Shown: piece after piece, positions 25,372-35,399 of the stretch
Numbering within the stretch: position 1 is the first letter of the stretch
Layout: each line of letters opens with the position of its first letter
NCBI GenBank assembly: GCA_037042185.1
Contig: JAXQJY010000032.1
Span: 3,348,001 to 3,412,000, forward strand
DNA from: Sordariomycetes sp. S80-01Y
Lineage: Eukaryota > Ascomycota > Sordariomycetes
Direction of reading: 5' to 3'
DNA: 64,000 bases
Made by a program: the position numbers and the translations under genes
Notes under the pieces: model-generated
Databases searched by the model: none
Told to the model about the DNA's origin: nothing
Seen by the model: the letters and a program-made list of their open reading frames with translations, nothing else

Positions 25372-27773
25372 ATGGCGCGTCCTTCGACGCCTGGCGGTCT
25401 GCGCCAGAGAAAGGGCGACACTAAGAAGTCCGACGCGACCGCACCTATCGAAACCGACTACAGCAAGCTGGCCAAGGCTCACCAGGGCAAGGTCAAGGAG
25501 GACAAGGAGCGCGATTACAAGATTGCCTTCGTTGTCATCACGATTCTTGCCTTTGTGACCCGTTTCTGGGGCATCAGTCACCCCAACGAGGTCGTATTCG
25601 ACGAGGTGCACTTTGGCAAGGTCCGTCTTCATCGCTTCCCAGAGTCCATCTACCCGTCCAGCGCTGACTTTGCTCGCAGTTTGCCTCCTATTACCTCGAG
25701 CGAACCTACTTCTTCGATGTCCACCCTCCTTTCGCCAAGCTCCTTTTCGCCTTTATGGGCTGGCTCGTTGGCTACGATGGCCACTTCCACTTCGAGAACA
25801 TCGGCGATTCCTACATAGACAACAAGGTCCCCTACGTTGCCTTCCGAGCATTGCCCGCTATCCTTGGTGCGATGACGGTGTCGGTCACGTATTTGATCAT
25901 GTGGGAGTCTGGTTACAGCTTGCCGGCTTGCATCGTCGCTGCCAGTCTTGTTCTGCTTGACAATGCGCACATCGGCCAGACCCGCTTGATTCTCCTTGAC
26001 GCCACTCTGGTTCTGGCCATGGCTTGCAGCTTGCTGTTCTACATCAAGTTCTATAAGCGCCGTCATGAACCATTTAGTGGAAAGTGGTGGAAATGGCTGA
26101 TCTTGACAGGCTTTGCTCTGTCCTGCGACATCTCTACGAAGTACGTTGGTCTATTCGCCTTCGTCACCATTGGTTCGGCCGTGGCGGTCGATCTCTGGGA
26201 GCTATTGGACATCAAGCGGCCTGGCGGCGCTCTCAGTCTACCAGAGTTTGCCAAGCACTTTGGTGCGCGTGCGTTTGGCCTGATCGTCCTCCCATTCATC
26301 TTCTATCTTTTCTGGTTCCAGGTGCACTTCACGATTCTGAGCAGATCCGGCCCTGGAGACGACTTCATGACGCCGGGCTTCCAAGAAACCCTGAGCGACA
26401 ACATCATGCTCCAAAATGCTCTGGAGATCCAGTATCACGACAGTCTGTCCATCCGTCACAAGGAGACCAAGGCCTACCTCCACAGTCATGAGGACAAGTA
26501 CCCCTTGCGCTATGACGATGGCCGCGTTTCCAGTCAGGGGCAGCAGGTAACTGGGTACCCTTTCAACGACACCAACAACTACTGGGAGATCATGCCTGCG
26601 GATGGCAGCGAAGAGAAAGGCCGCGTCGTGAAGAACCACGATCTCGTCCGCCTCAGGCATGTGGTTACAGGCAAGGTGCTGCTGTCCCACGACGTCGCTT
26701 CGCCTACGTACCCCACGAATCAGGAGTTCACCGCCGTATCGCTCGAGGATGCTCTTGAGAAGCGCGCCAATGATACCCTGTTCGAGATTCGCATCGAGAA
26801 TGGCAAGAAGAAGCACACCTTCAAGTCGGTCGCAAGCCACTTCAAACTCATCCACAACCCGAGCAAGGTTGCTATGTGGACTCACTCGAAGCCGCTACCT
26901 GAGTGGGCCTACAAGCAGCAGGAAATCAACGGCAACAAACAGATTCCTCCCAGCTCCAACATCTGGTTTGTTGAGGATGTGCCCTCTGTCAAGGAGGACG
27001 ACCCCCGGCGCAACAAGCCCGAAAAGCAGGTCAAGTCGATGCCATTCCTCTCCAAGTGGTTTGAACTGCAAAGAGCAATGTTCTACCACAACAACAAACT
27101 CACAAGTAGCCATCCCTACTCTAGCCACCCCTACCAATGGCCTTTCCTGCTCCGCGGTGTCAGCTTCTGGACCCAGGGTGAGACCCGGCAGCAAATCTAC
27201 TTCCTCGGCAACCCGTTCGGCTGGTGGATGGCTAGCTGCCTCTTGGCTGTCTATGCCGGCATCATTGCCGCTGACCAAGTTTCGCTCCGCCGTGGTATTG
27301 ATGCCTTGGATCGCCGTACGTACTTCTCCCGAGGCTCGCGTAGGTTAAAGCTAATAATCTCAGGCTCCCGCTCCCGACTTTACAAGTCGACCGGGTTCTT
27401 TTTCCTGGCATGGGCTACACATTACTTCCCCTTCTTCTTGATGGGCCGCCAGCTATTCCTTCACCATTACCTCCCCGCGCATGTGGCTTCTTGCCTCGTC
27501 ACGGGCGCTCTTTTGGAGTTCATCTTCAACGCTGACGTCAATGAGGAGGAGACAGCTGGCAACAAGAAAGGTCCGCAGAGGTTCGTGACTGCACGGGAGC
27601 GCTTTGCTGGACAAAGCATGAAGGGTGCCTGGGTTGCTTGCGCTGTCGTGCTTATCATCGCCATCGCTGGATGGTACTTCTTCCTCCCGCTCACCTATGG
27701 CTACCCTGGCCTCACAGTCGAACAGGTGAAGCTGAGGAAGTGGCTTGGCTACGACCTTCACTTCGCCAAATAG
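25372..27773 (+). CDS. PMT4: Protein O-mannosyltransferase, PMT4 subfamily
   Basis: Exons 25372-25620, 25680-27315 and 27364-27773, with introns of 59 and 48 bp, encode 764 aa (yeast Pmt4 has 762). It transfers mannose from Dol-P-Man to Ser/Thr of secretory and membrane proteins in the ER. The conserved acidic pair of lumenal loop 1 is in FDEVHFGKFASYYLERTYFFD. Multiple spans follow, then a lumenal loop with three MIR repeats (about residues 310-500), for example RLRHVVTGKVLLSHDVASP and KLIHNPSKVAMWTHSKPLPEW, and a C-terminal block of spans. ELQRAMFYHNNKLTSSHPY and PFLLRGVSFWT point to PMT4, since PMT1/2 members have a different loop here. The second intron is 3n and stopless. Confidence 0.94.
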
Positions 27774-28320
27774 TGAGGGTGGGGGTGACTTGTGTAGACT
27801 GAGAGGTGCGTCGCTCCTTTATCAACGGAGCACGCGATGGCTTCATGGATCATGTTTAGCAGTACATATAATGTACAGTCGACGTGGCCGCTTGCACCGG
27901 GTATACAAGTGAAGGGAGTTGCGGAAAATTTGTACGAAGCATGGAAAGGGCGGCAAACATCTGGCTGGGAAACGCGAGTCTTTGGTCTCAGTGACCAGGA
28001 TTTGGATCACGTAATGATCATCTAGGCCCTAATACTTGAAAATAAAATGATTCATTGTCGAAGTGCGTGTGTGTGCACAGCAACGTATACATGGTCTCCT
28101 GCAACTGGCATTTTGCTCAGGGCGGTGATCGACCACCAGCACTGTTCATCCAGCCCCTTTTTGTTCGCTCGCAGCAACAACAACTATTGAGTAAGCACCA
28201 TAGCGGTTCAGCGCCTCTGGAAGTCACCAAATACAATCATTGCTAAGCCTGTTTCTCGTGTTTTTTGTTTTATTCCAGATATGTCACTGTTTGTTCCAGC
28301 CCTTGCCCGTCACTCTAGGA
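27774..28320. other. Convergent intergenic region
   Basis: 547 bp between two stop codons. Probably 3' UTRs. Short frames here have no recognisable product. Confidence 0.5.
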
Positions 28321-30894
28321 TTACACTACCTCCTCCGGTTGAACCTCTCTCCTCAGCAAAGAGCCAGGTCGCTTCTCCCTCTTCGCTACCCCCTGCTGCC
28401 AGTTTCGCAGAGCAGCCTGCTGCTGTGCGTCGCCGGATGCGAGAAGTCGCCGCGCAACGAAGGGAGACTCTTTCCCACGGAAGCGTTTGAGGTAGAACTT
28501 CTCCATGACCAGCCTGGTCGCGCTGTCCGGGTCGGGTACCGAGTACGCCCTAATCACGGTTAGGATGTAGATGATGTCGTGGTCAACCCACTGCAGCTTC
28601 TGAAAACACCGTACGGCCCTGAAATTGTCAGCTTCGTCCGCAGGGTCGGTGTGTAGCTCGTACAAGTTGTCGGCATCCCAAAACTGCCATCGGGGATGGG
28701 AGATTCGGCCCATGAAGAGCGCGCGGAGGAGGTCCGGGTTGTGACCGAAGAACGTGGCCATCGCTGCTGGCGGCATGTCATCAGGCATGCTGAAGCGATG
28801 ACGGAGCTGGCTAAGCAGATTCTCTCCTTCTTCCGTAAAGGGCTGGACTCGCCCGTCCATGTCGGATGAGCTGGAAGAGCCGGAATCAGAGCCAGAGAGA
28901 ACAATACGGGCCTGGCTGAATGCGTCGCTGAACCCTCCAAAATGGTCGACAAAGTCACTTTCATCATCTGCCGAACTAGAGTCGGACGATGATGATTGGG
29001 ACTCTGATTCATCATTACTACGATCATCGTGGTACCCCTCATCTCCTGGATTGTTGTCAGATCCGACTTCTTGATCCGCTGATGTAGAGTCCCCCCTACT
29101 GTCAGAGATTCTTGCTTGATCCGCAGTCGTTGGAAGAGAGTGATCTTGCTCGTTGACGTCGGCGGCTACCAAATGCTCCGTCTCATCGTCCAGGGAACAG
29201 GACCGTCTTGCTGCGTCAGCAAGTCGAAGTCTGTTAGGATCCTCAGGTGGTTTAGTTTCGTCTTCATTGCTTGTTGAAGAGGCGGAATCAGTCATACCTC
29301 CCCCGCTACCAACGGCGTGCATGGCCATCTCCCAGCTTTCTAACCACGGTGAGCACTCCAGACAGCCGGGGCATTCGATCTCATAGGGTTCTGGAGATGG
29401 GAAAGATTGTTCTGGGGCCTCGTAGCTCCAAGAAGGCCCACTGAATGAACCGGCATTGCCTTGCTCGCCCTGAAGATCCCAAGCATTCCAGGGGCCTGGC
29501 TGGATAGACGGTAATTCATGATCTGGCTGGGAGTAGAAGCTATCAAAACTGACGTTGCCCCATTCATCCACCGCTGGGAAAGTTTCATACATCGCAGAAA
29601 CCTGTGTGTGAAAGTAAGTTGGAACAAAGTCTTCTGCCTGAGCATCGAGGATAGATTGCTCCTCGCGGTCGACACCTAGACGTGAGGGTCGAAATGCATG
29701 AGCATTAGGGTTCAAGCCGTGTGTATCACTGGCTTCAGGGGTGAAAGTCAGCCTAGGAGACGATGGCCCAACGTTAGTAGCCTCGCCCTCGCCCATAAGA
29801 TCTGTAGCCAATGGTAGAGGAGGCTGAATGTTAAGGTCTGAGAGATTAGCAAAAGGGCCGCAAACATCCATTTTATTCCACTCTTCTTCGCTGACAAAGT
29901 CAGCAGGATCCAGTGCCGGTCCCTTACCCTTGAACTTGACAGTCACTGGGGCGGTTTTCTCCGCCAAAGTTTCCCGTGGGAGCTCACTACGCTCACCGTA
30001 GCTCCTAGATTGAACAGGTTCGAGGCCTTGATGAGTGGAGACGTCGATGAAGGACAGGCTGGGTTCAAGTGAGTAAACAGTGACCGCAGGAGTCAATATC
30101 AGGGAAGAGTTCGATCCAGAAGCCGTAGTGGTCGACGGGTTAGAATCAGAGGACTCGAAAGTCTGGGCTTGCTGTGCTTCGTTCGTCTGTTCGGGGTCAG
30201 CTGTACCGTTCTCGTCCGAGGGGAAAGGGGGCGGAGGGGGGCTCTCGGCTCGTGAGTAGGGTGGTGGGGGGGATCTTCGCTCCAGCTCACAGTCAAAATA
30301 TTTGTAGCAGCTTTCTAAAGCATCCGTGATATGTCTAAGAGGGATATCACGACCACCAGACCGTAACTGCTCCACGAGGCCGCCTGTTACGTAGCGGAGG
30401 GCTTCTTGTCGCGCCTCCAAGATCTGGACGGCGTCGACGCCTTGTGGCCGTCGAAAAGCTCGAGCCGGTGGCTGCCAAGCGACCAATAGTCCACGCGTGG
30501 CCCTTTCCCGTAATGCACCGCCTTGGGGTGCTTCTCGCGGTGCTCCCTGGCTAAGTTCCAGCCCTCGATCTTGCCTGTTGTTTGGACGATGTACTGTGAA
30601 AGATTGTACAGTTCCATCTCCTTCAGGGTTGATTAGATAGACTTGCCGGGTTCGCCGCCGATGCTGTTCGTTTTGAGCTGTGCGTCGTTCAGGTCGGCTG
30701 GTTGGGGGGTTTGGTTGTCGTGAAGGCCGAGTGTTGGATGCGCGGACCGGAGCACGATCAGAGGCTGATGGACCACCTTCTTGCAACAAGAGTGTTGCTG
30801 GATGGCCTCTAGCCGGTGGCGCACACCTTCGAAGGGGGCTCTCTGGTTGATCAGGCTCCCCGTCGGGGCGAAAGCGCCTGAAGAAGTTTCTCAT
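28321..30894 (-). CDS. Large uncharacterised protein with PAM2 motif and orphan C-terminal domain, 857 aa
   Basis: A single exon from the first in-frame ATG at 30894. The N-terminal 650 residues are mostly disordered: Arg/Pro-rich, then Pro runs (SPPPPYSRAESPPPPPF) and Ser/Thr-rich parts. A short helical region near residues 155-205 includes VDAVQILEARQEALRYVTGG. Residues 394-403 read LNPNAHAFRP, an excellent PAM2 match (DNA 29686-29715), predicting binding to the MLLE domain of poly(A)-binding protein. A Ser/Asp-rich acidic tract (about 635-680) precedes an ordered-looking C-terminal domain of roughly 150 residues, rich in Trp/Phe/His (FFGHNPDLLRALFMGRISH, WVDHDIIYILTVIRAYSVPD). I recognise no catalytic motif. 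There is no signal peptide or membrane span. A TATA-like element lies about 200 bp upstream. Confidence 0.75.
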   Translation of the reverse strand: MRNFFRRFRPDGEPDQPESPLRRCAPPARGHPATLLLQEGGPSASDRAPVRASNTRPSRQPNPPTSRPERRTAQNEQHRRRTRQVYLINPEGDGTVQSFTVHRPNNRQDRGLELSQGAPREAPQGGALRERATRGLLVAWQPPARAFRRPQGVDAVQILEARQEALRYVTGGLVEQLRSGGRDIPLRHITDALESCYKYFDCELERRSPPPPYSRAESPPPPPFPSDENGTADPEQTNEAQQAQTFESSDSNPSTTTASGSNSSLILTPAVTVYSLEPSLSFIDVSTHQGLEPVQSRSYGERSELPRETLAEKTAPVTVKFKGKGPALDPADFVSEEEWNKMDVCGPFANLSDLNIQPPLPLATDLMGEGEATNVGPSSPRLTFTPEASDTHGLNPNAHAFRPSRLGVDREEQSILDAQAEDFVPTYFHTQVSAMYETFPAVDEWGNVSFDSFYSQPDHELPSIQPGPWNAWDLQGEQGNAGSFSGPSWSYEAPEQSFPSPEPYEIECPGCLECSPWLESWEMAMHAVGSGGGMTDSASSTSNEDETKPPEDPNRLRLADAARRSCSLDDETEHLVAADVNEQDHSLPTTADQARISDSRGDSTSADQEVGSDNNPGDEGYHDDRSNDESESQSSSSDSSSADDESDFVDHFGGFSDAFSQARIVLSGSDSGSSSSSDMDGRVQPFTEEGENLLSQLRHRFSMPDDMPPAAMATFFGHNPDLLRALFMGRISHPRWQFWDADNLYELHTDPADEADNFRAVRCFQKLQWVDHDIIYILTVIRAYSVPDPDSATRLVMEKFYLKRFRGKESPFVARRLLASGDAQQQAALRNWQQGVAKREKRPGSLLRREVQPEEVV
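29686..29715 (-). other. PAM2 motif in the 857-aa protein
   Basis: It encodes LNPNAHAFRP, matching L-N-x-x-A-x-x-F-x-P. The first 14 coding bases share TGAACCCTAATGCT with the PAM2 segment of the unrelated 240-aa gene at 16723-16736. Confidence 0.75.
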
Positions 30895-32550
30895 GACTGT
30901 TGATTGTCTCGGACAAAGCTCTTTGGGTGTTTCTCTCGAATACTCGTCGTCGAAAAGCCTAGATATCGGTCTCACTTGCAAAGGCTACCAGAGCTTCTAA
31001 ATGCAAGTTGAGTCCGAATCCAAAGATTGTTATTTTGAGGGTTTTGAAAAGGAGAAGAAAGATCGCGAAGTGTCGAGATTGGAGCTGCCCTCTTATAGAC
31101 CACCATAACGGGAGAGCTCGTGCTTGAAACGTGCCTGTTCAGTAGACAACCGACTTGTGTGCGTGCTAGGCTTACGCTTGTTTTCGCTGACACTGTGAAG
31201 TGTTCGAAGCGACGACACAGTTGGTTCTCTGAACACGCGGGTCGTCTCGTGTCGGCTGGTAATTCATCGTTTCACTGAACAAATCGCGAACTCGGGCCGG
31301 GTTACGTGTCGACTTGAAACAATGACCTGGAAGACCAACATATCAGGTTTCCTTTGTCTATGCATAAACATAGAAGTTCGAAAGGCTACATCCACGATAA
31401 GCAGCCTCACCGCGGTCCGTCCAACATTTTCTGCCATGCATGTTGTCGGCGGGCACTTTCGTCCACACCGTGGCAGCAGTAGGTCGGGAAGCATGTATGG
31501 CGGATGTACAAGTAAGCGACTTGAGAAACCCTCTCTGGAATCCATACAAGGCCGAATGAGTCAGAGTCCTAAATTAAGACGATGGAGTTGAGTGCTAACA
31601 CGCACTAGCACTAGGGGCCTTGTGTTCTACTGAGCTTTCAACCCTATGGCACGTTCCTAAGCCCCGTATTAGATTTGGAGATAGATATTACCACCCATCA
31701 CCGAAAGTCTGTCTCAAGCTAACGGGAGTACATTTAACCCTAGAGCAGAAGAGAATCGTAACAACGACCTGAATCCCTTCACCAAGACAAAAGTCAAGCG
31801 GTGATCCTCTGACGTGTCATCTCGGCTGCTTCTTCTCAACCGTCTTGACTGGTCACTTTTCGGGATCAAGCACGTAGGCTAGTTATTCTTCACTCGTTTG
31901 TCGTTCTACAAGTTTCAGAGCCGTCATTCGCAGAACCTGCGGCGGAAGCCAGCGGCACAATTTGGCGTGAACGCCATTCCCTCAGCAATATTGTCTACAC
32001 TCAGTACCATCGTATTTGGAGGTTGGCAGATATTGGCAGATGTGCATTGGTTGTTCCATGATCACATCGTGATATATCGCAGGGAAGCAGGTAGAACAGC
32101 AGTGAACGGCCTTTTACTTCGATGGCTCAAACGACGGTCTTGGCCATTGTCCCTGTGTCCATCATTCCAGGAAGCAACAGTTTTGCTGGTCTGCCAAAGT
32201 CCTTCGCACGATTTTTGAGGACTGAGTACAACGTTATGTTGTCGTTTGGGCGCTTCGGAACGTCTTGTATGTCCTTGATGATTTCTCATTTCCTGTTTAG
32301 AGCACAAGTGATCACAACCATCGATCTGGTGGCCATAAAGCAAGTCTTTCTTCGAGCTCTCAAGAATTTTTCTCCCTTTCTCTCCTCAAAATATTGCCAA
32401 ACCGACAACCACAGCGAAACCTTCAAGCTTTGGGAGACTGCCACTCTTCTTACATAGAAGCTGGCGGTCCCAAAGTTCTAGTTCAGGCGAGTCGAGATCA
32501 AATCAGGAATTACCACCATTTAAGCAACAGCAACTTCCACTCCTTCGATC
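30895..32550. other. Divergent intergenic region between two uncharacterised genes
   Basis: About 1.66 kb. The left part carries a TATA-like element for the left gene (listed). A 111-codon ATG frame at 32122-32457 (+) is hydrophobic in places but unlike any family I know and is probably chance. No RNA gene or repeat seen. Confidence 0.45.
31092..31098 (-). promoter_or_regulatory. TATA-like element of the 857-aa gene
   Basis: On the minus strand the sequence reads CTATAAG, about 200 bp upstream of the ATG at 30894, a plausible core-promoter position with a moderate leader. Function is inferred from sequence and position only. Confidence 0.35.
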
Positions 32551-33156
32551 ATGACTGGAAAATCTATCAAGGAGGGCAAAGGCCTTGGTAGCAAGCTTGA
32601 AACCCTCTTCTCGCGCTCCAAAGGCTCTTCTGCAGCCAAGAAGCCCAGCAACTCCGACCAGGTTCAGACTTCGGGTCCAAAGTCTGCTCAACAAGCCGAT
32701 ACGCCCGCGCCCCGCCGCCTGGGCTTCATAAATACGGACTCCATGTACTTTGGCAACTCTGTTGATGTTCGCGGTAGGCCTCCCCACCCCCCTGCTAACC
32801 TTCCTCCCCCCCAACCAGTCGCCCGAACCCAGCCGTATCGTTCCAACGAAGAGAGAGCTGAGTACCTACGCCATGCTTTCTGCCTTAGGGATGGAAACAA
32901 TGTCTCGCCCGTTTCTTTCTCAGCGGAGCGCCGCCCTGTTTCTCCAATCTCTCGCGCTCAGGCTCAGCGCTCGGACAGGGCTACTCCTCCCGTCAGCTCT
33001 CGACTAGCTACTGCTCCCGCTAACTCTCTCCAGCGCAGCAATGCCATCCGTCGCCGCAGGACGGATGTAACGGGCGACAACTCGCGCCCCGAGCTTTACA
33101 CTGCTCCCGTTCACAGAAGGAACACCACTCTGACTATGTTCAAGCGGAACGGCTAG
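32551..33156 (+). CDS. Small disordered protein of unknown function, 201 aa
   Basis: A single exon from ATG 32551 in a good context (GATCATGAC). The protein is Ser/Pro/Arg-rich, basic and probably disordered, with a Lys-rich N-terminus (MTGKSIKEGKGLGSKLETLF), a short ordered-looking segment (RSNEERAEYLRHAFCLRD) and a Pro-rich stretch (RPPHPPANLPPPQP) that could bind SH3/WW domains. No signal peptide or membrane span. Base and codon use look like the neighbours, and the frame is unbroken, so I regard it as real; I do not recognise it. Confidence 0.6.
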   Translation: MTGKSIKEGKGLGSKLETLFSRSKGSSAAKKPSNSDQVQTSGPKSAQQADTPAPRRLGFINTDSMYFGNSVDVRGRPPHPPANLPPPQPVARTQPYRSNEERAEYLRHAFCLRDGNNVSPVSFSAERRPVSPISRAQAQRSDRATPPVSSRLATAPANSLQRSNAIRRRRTDVTGDNSRPELYTAPVHRRNTTLTMFKRNG

Positions 33157-35399
33157 AAGGAGCTTATCTCCGGGCGTAAGCGAGTAAAAAGCTCAACAAA
33201 CAGCCCCTCTACGAAGTGCGAGACAAGCGGATTGATCTTGCTAGGAATATTGTAACACACGGGCGGCGTACAGTTGCTGGTTTTGCTCACACCTGCCTAG
33301 GTGGCTTTTCAGACCGAATAAATTATGTGGCTTTTGGAGACTCTAGCAGTGCACGCAGAAATATAGAATAATTCTTGGTGCGTGAAATCATTGGAAAGTA
33401 TGTGCAGACAGCCGAAGAACTACTAGAAATGCCCTGTAAGGAGAAAGAAAGAAAAAAGGGGTGTAACGGAGCGGTTGCGAAGCTACCCGGTACTGGCATG
33501 AGAGGATGGACTGGAGTCCGTCGCGCTCCGCCTCAGAACGAGGGGCCTGTCCTCCCATCGAGTGATTTGAGTCAATGCAAGGGTGCTGGAGTCTTCAGGC
33601 GGTTCGCTTGCAAGTGGTTATACGTACTCGGTGTGTGAATTCAAGCTAGAAATTTGGAAGCCTAACGCGGAACGTCCCATAGGGTCCACGCAGATCCGAT
33701 CTGTGATGGAAAACTCGCAGGTGACATTGGTCAATCTCGCGGCGTGGCATGCTGCTGCATCTAAGCGTAGCGTCGAAGGCTCTCCAAAATAGGCTTGACC
33801 CGACAGGAATTCAACTGCCTGGAACGTTTTGAACAGTCGTCAGCTTCCACGTTCCCACACACGTGGAGCGTATCCCTCGTTTTGCCGTACAGTGTCGGAT
33901 CTGTCTCGAGTTGAGAAGCAGTTTATGGATGCCTAACTCTGATGCTGTCCACTCTAGCGTACGGCCACAGGGTTGCACCGCCCGGGCGGTGACAGGCTGC
34001 TCAATTTTGGGAGGCGTGATTGGACAGAAACACGGGATAGGGCTGAAGCAGCTCGGGATTGAAGCAAGTCACGGTTCCCGACTCGGCGATCGATTGGAGT
34101 CCATTGTCCAGTGGTGACGAATGCGCAGATGCTGACGACAGGCTGTCCTAAAGAGCGTACAGACCACTCTGCCCCCATGACATTGGCTTACAGTGGCCCT
34201 CATGGACCTACTGTCTCGAATCCTGCGTCAGTGAAGCCGTGGTGGTCTTGAGTCGGGTCCTGCGTTGAGCACTACTGCATCCCTGCATGGTCGATCCAGG
34301 ATTTGCTCATGTTCTCTCATCAAGGTGAACAGTCATCGGCCAGCAAGGCGTTTTCCGTGGCGGCCCCACGAAACGAAACACTTCTAGGACGATTCCAGTG
34401 AATCTCTGTCCTGCCAGCAATCAGCAGTTCCAAATGACGACGACACGAAACCATCGGGATGGCTTCCCGAAGCCGCGCGAGTCCTCCCACCAGAATAATT
34501 CGTCTGCCTTCTGCGAAAGTCCTCCAGGCTTCACCAGTCTTGCATATCGGCCCATGGGGGAGGACGCACACGATGCCTCCTTGGCAGTTGGTCCTTACCG
34601 GATGAGACGGGGCTGGAGCAAAGCCTCGGGTTTCCGACGATAGGGATTCTGCCTCTCGGAGAATCTCTGGATCGCAGGTTGCTTACCAAAAACCGCGGCG
34701 CTCTGCTAGTGTAAGCCGCTGCTGCTTACCAGGCGCGACTCCTTCCCCGAGAGCAGGGGTCGCTTCGACTCCACACCACCAACATGAACGATTGGCTCAG
34801 TCCTTCCAACTCCAGGCAGCAGCGCTGAGGAAGGAACAGCCCACGCTCCTGCACTGTACTTCGTCTTGCGTTTTATGGACATCACCTCGCCTTTCGCCAA
34901 TTCTTGACCACTCACCCTTTTTAACCTCAGTCATCCATTCGGTTAACAAAATCTTGTCGCCTTGATTTCCAGTCCGTCTTTTCCTGGACTTTTGTCAAGA
35001 TTGTATGCTGCCGCAAATCGCAGACGAACCTAAATAACGAGGCCGCCGGATCTGACTTCACAGTACGAATCTCTCAGCGGAAGACTGTGACGTTGACCGC
35101 GCTTCGCCTCCTCCCTCCCTCCGCCATTGTCTGCTTCATAATCCATCTCCTCCTCCATCTCTTATCGCCCTTCCGTCTTCCAGCAAACGTCCCCATCTCA
35201 TATTCCGTCGCTGCGGTCGTCGTTGCTTTCCTGTGTACCCCTCGATTCGGACTCAAACCCAAATCCCCGTCAACACATCTTTCGGTCACTGGACGAATAG
35301 TCGACGGGTTGCCACACGAACCGCGCTCGACGCCAACAACCGTCGTGTGACTCACGGCCGAAGGATATCCCCAATCAGATAACTTCGAGATCTGTCAAG
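33157..35399. other. Large intergenic region / promoter of the C2H2 regulator
   Basis: 2.2 kb without a recognisable gene. The last 500 bp before 35400 are CT-rich and lack in-frame stops in places, typical of a long fungal regulator leader. A frame at 35087-35350 starts with GTG, not ATG, so I do not call it a uORF. No tRNA or repeat seen. Confidence 0.5.

Noticed and set aside
30895-30981. Extension of the 857-aa protein upstream
   Set aside because: The extra codons start with TTG; the first ATG in frame is at 30894.
32122-32457. 111-codon frame starting with ATG
   Set aside because: No recognisable family, odd composition, no spliced continuation; probably chance.
35087-35350. uORF in the leader of the C2H2 gene
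   Set aside because: The frame begins with GTG, and no ATG opens it.
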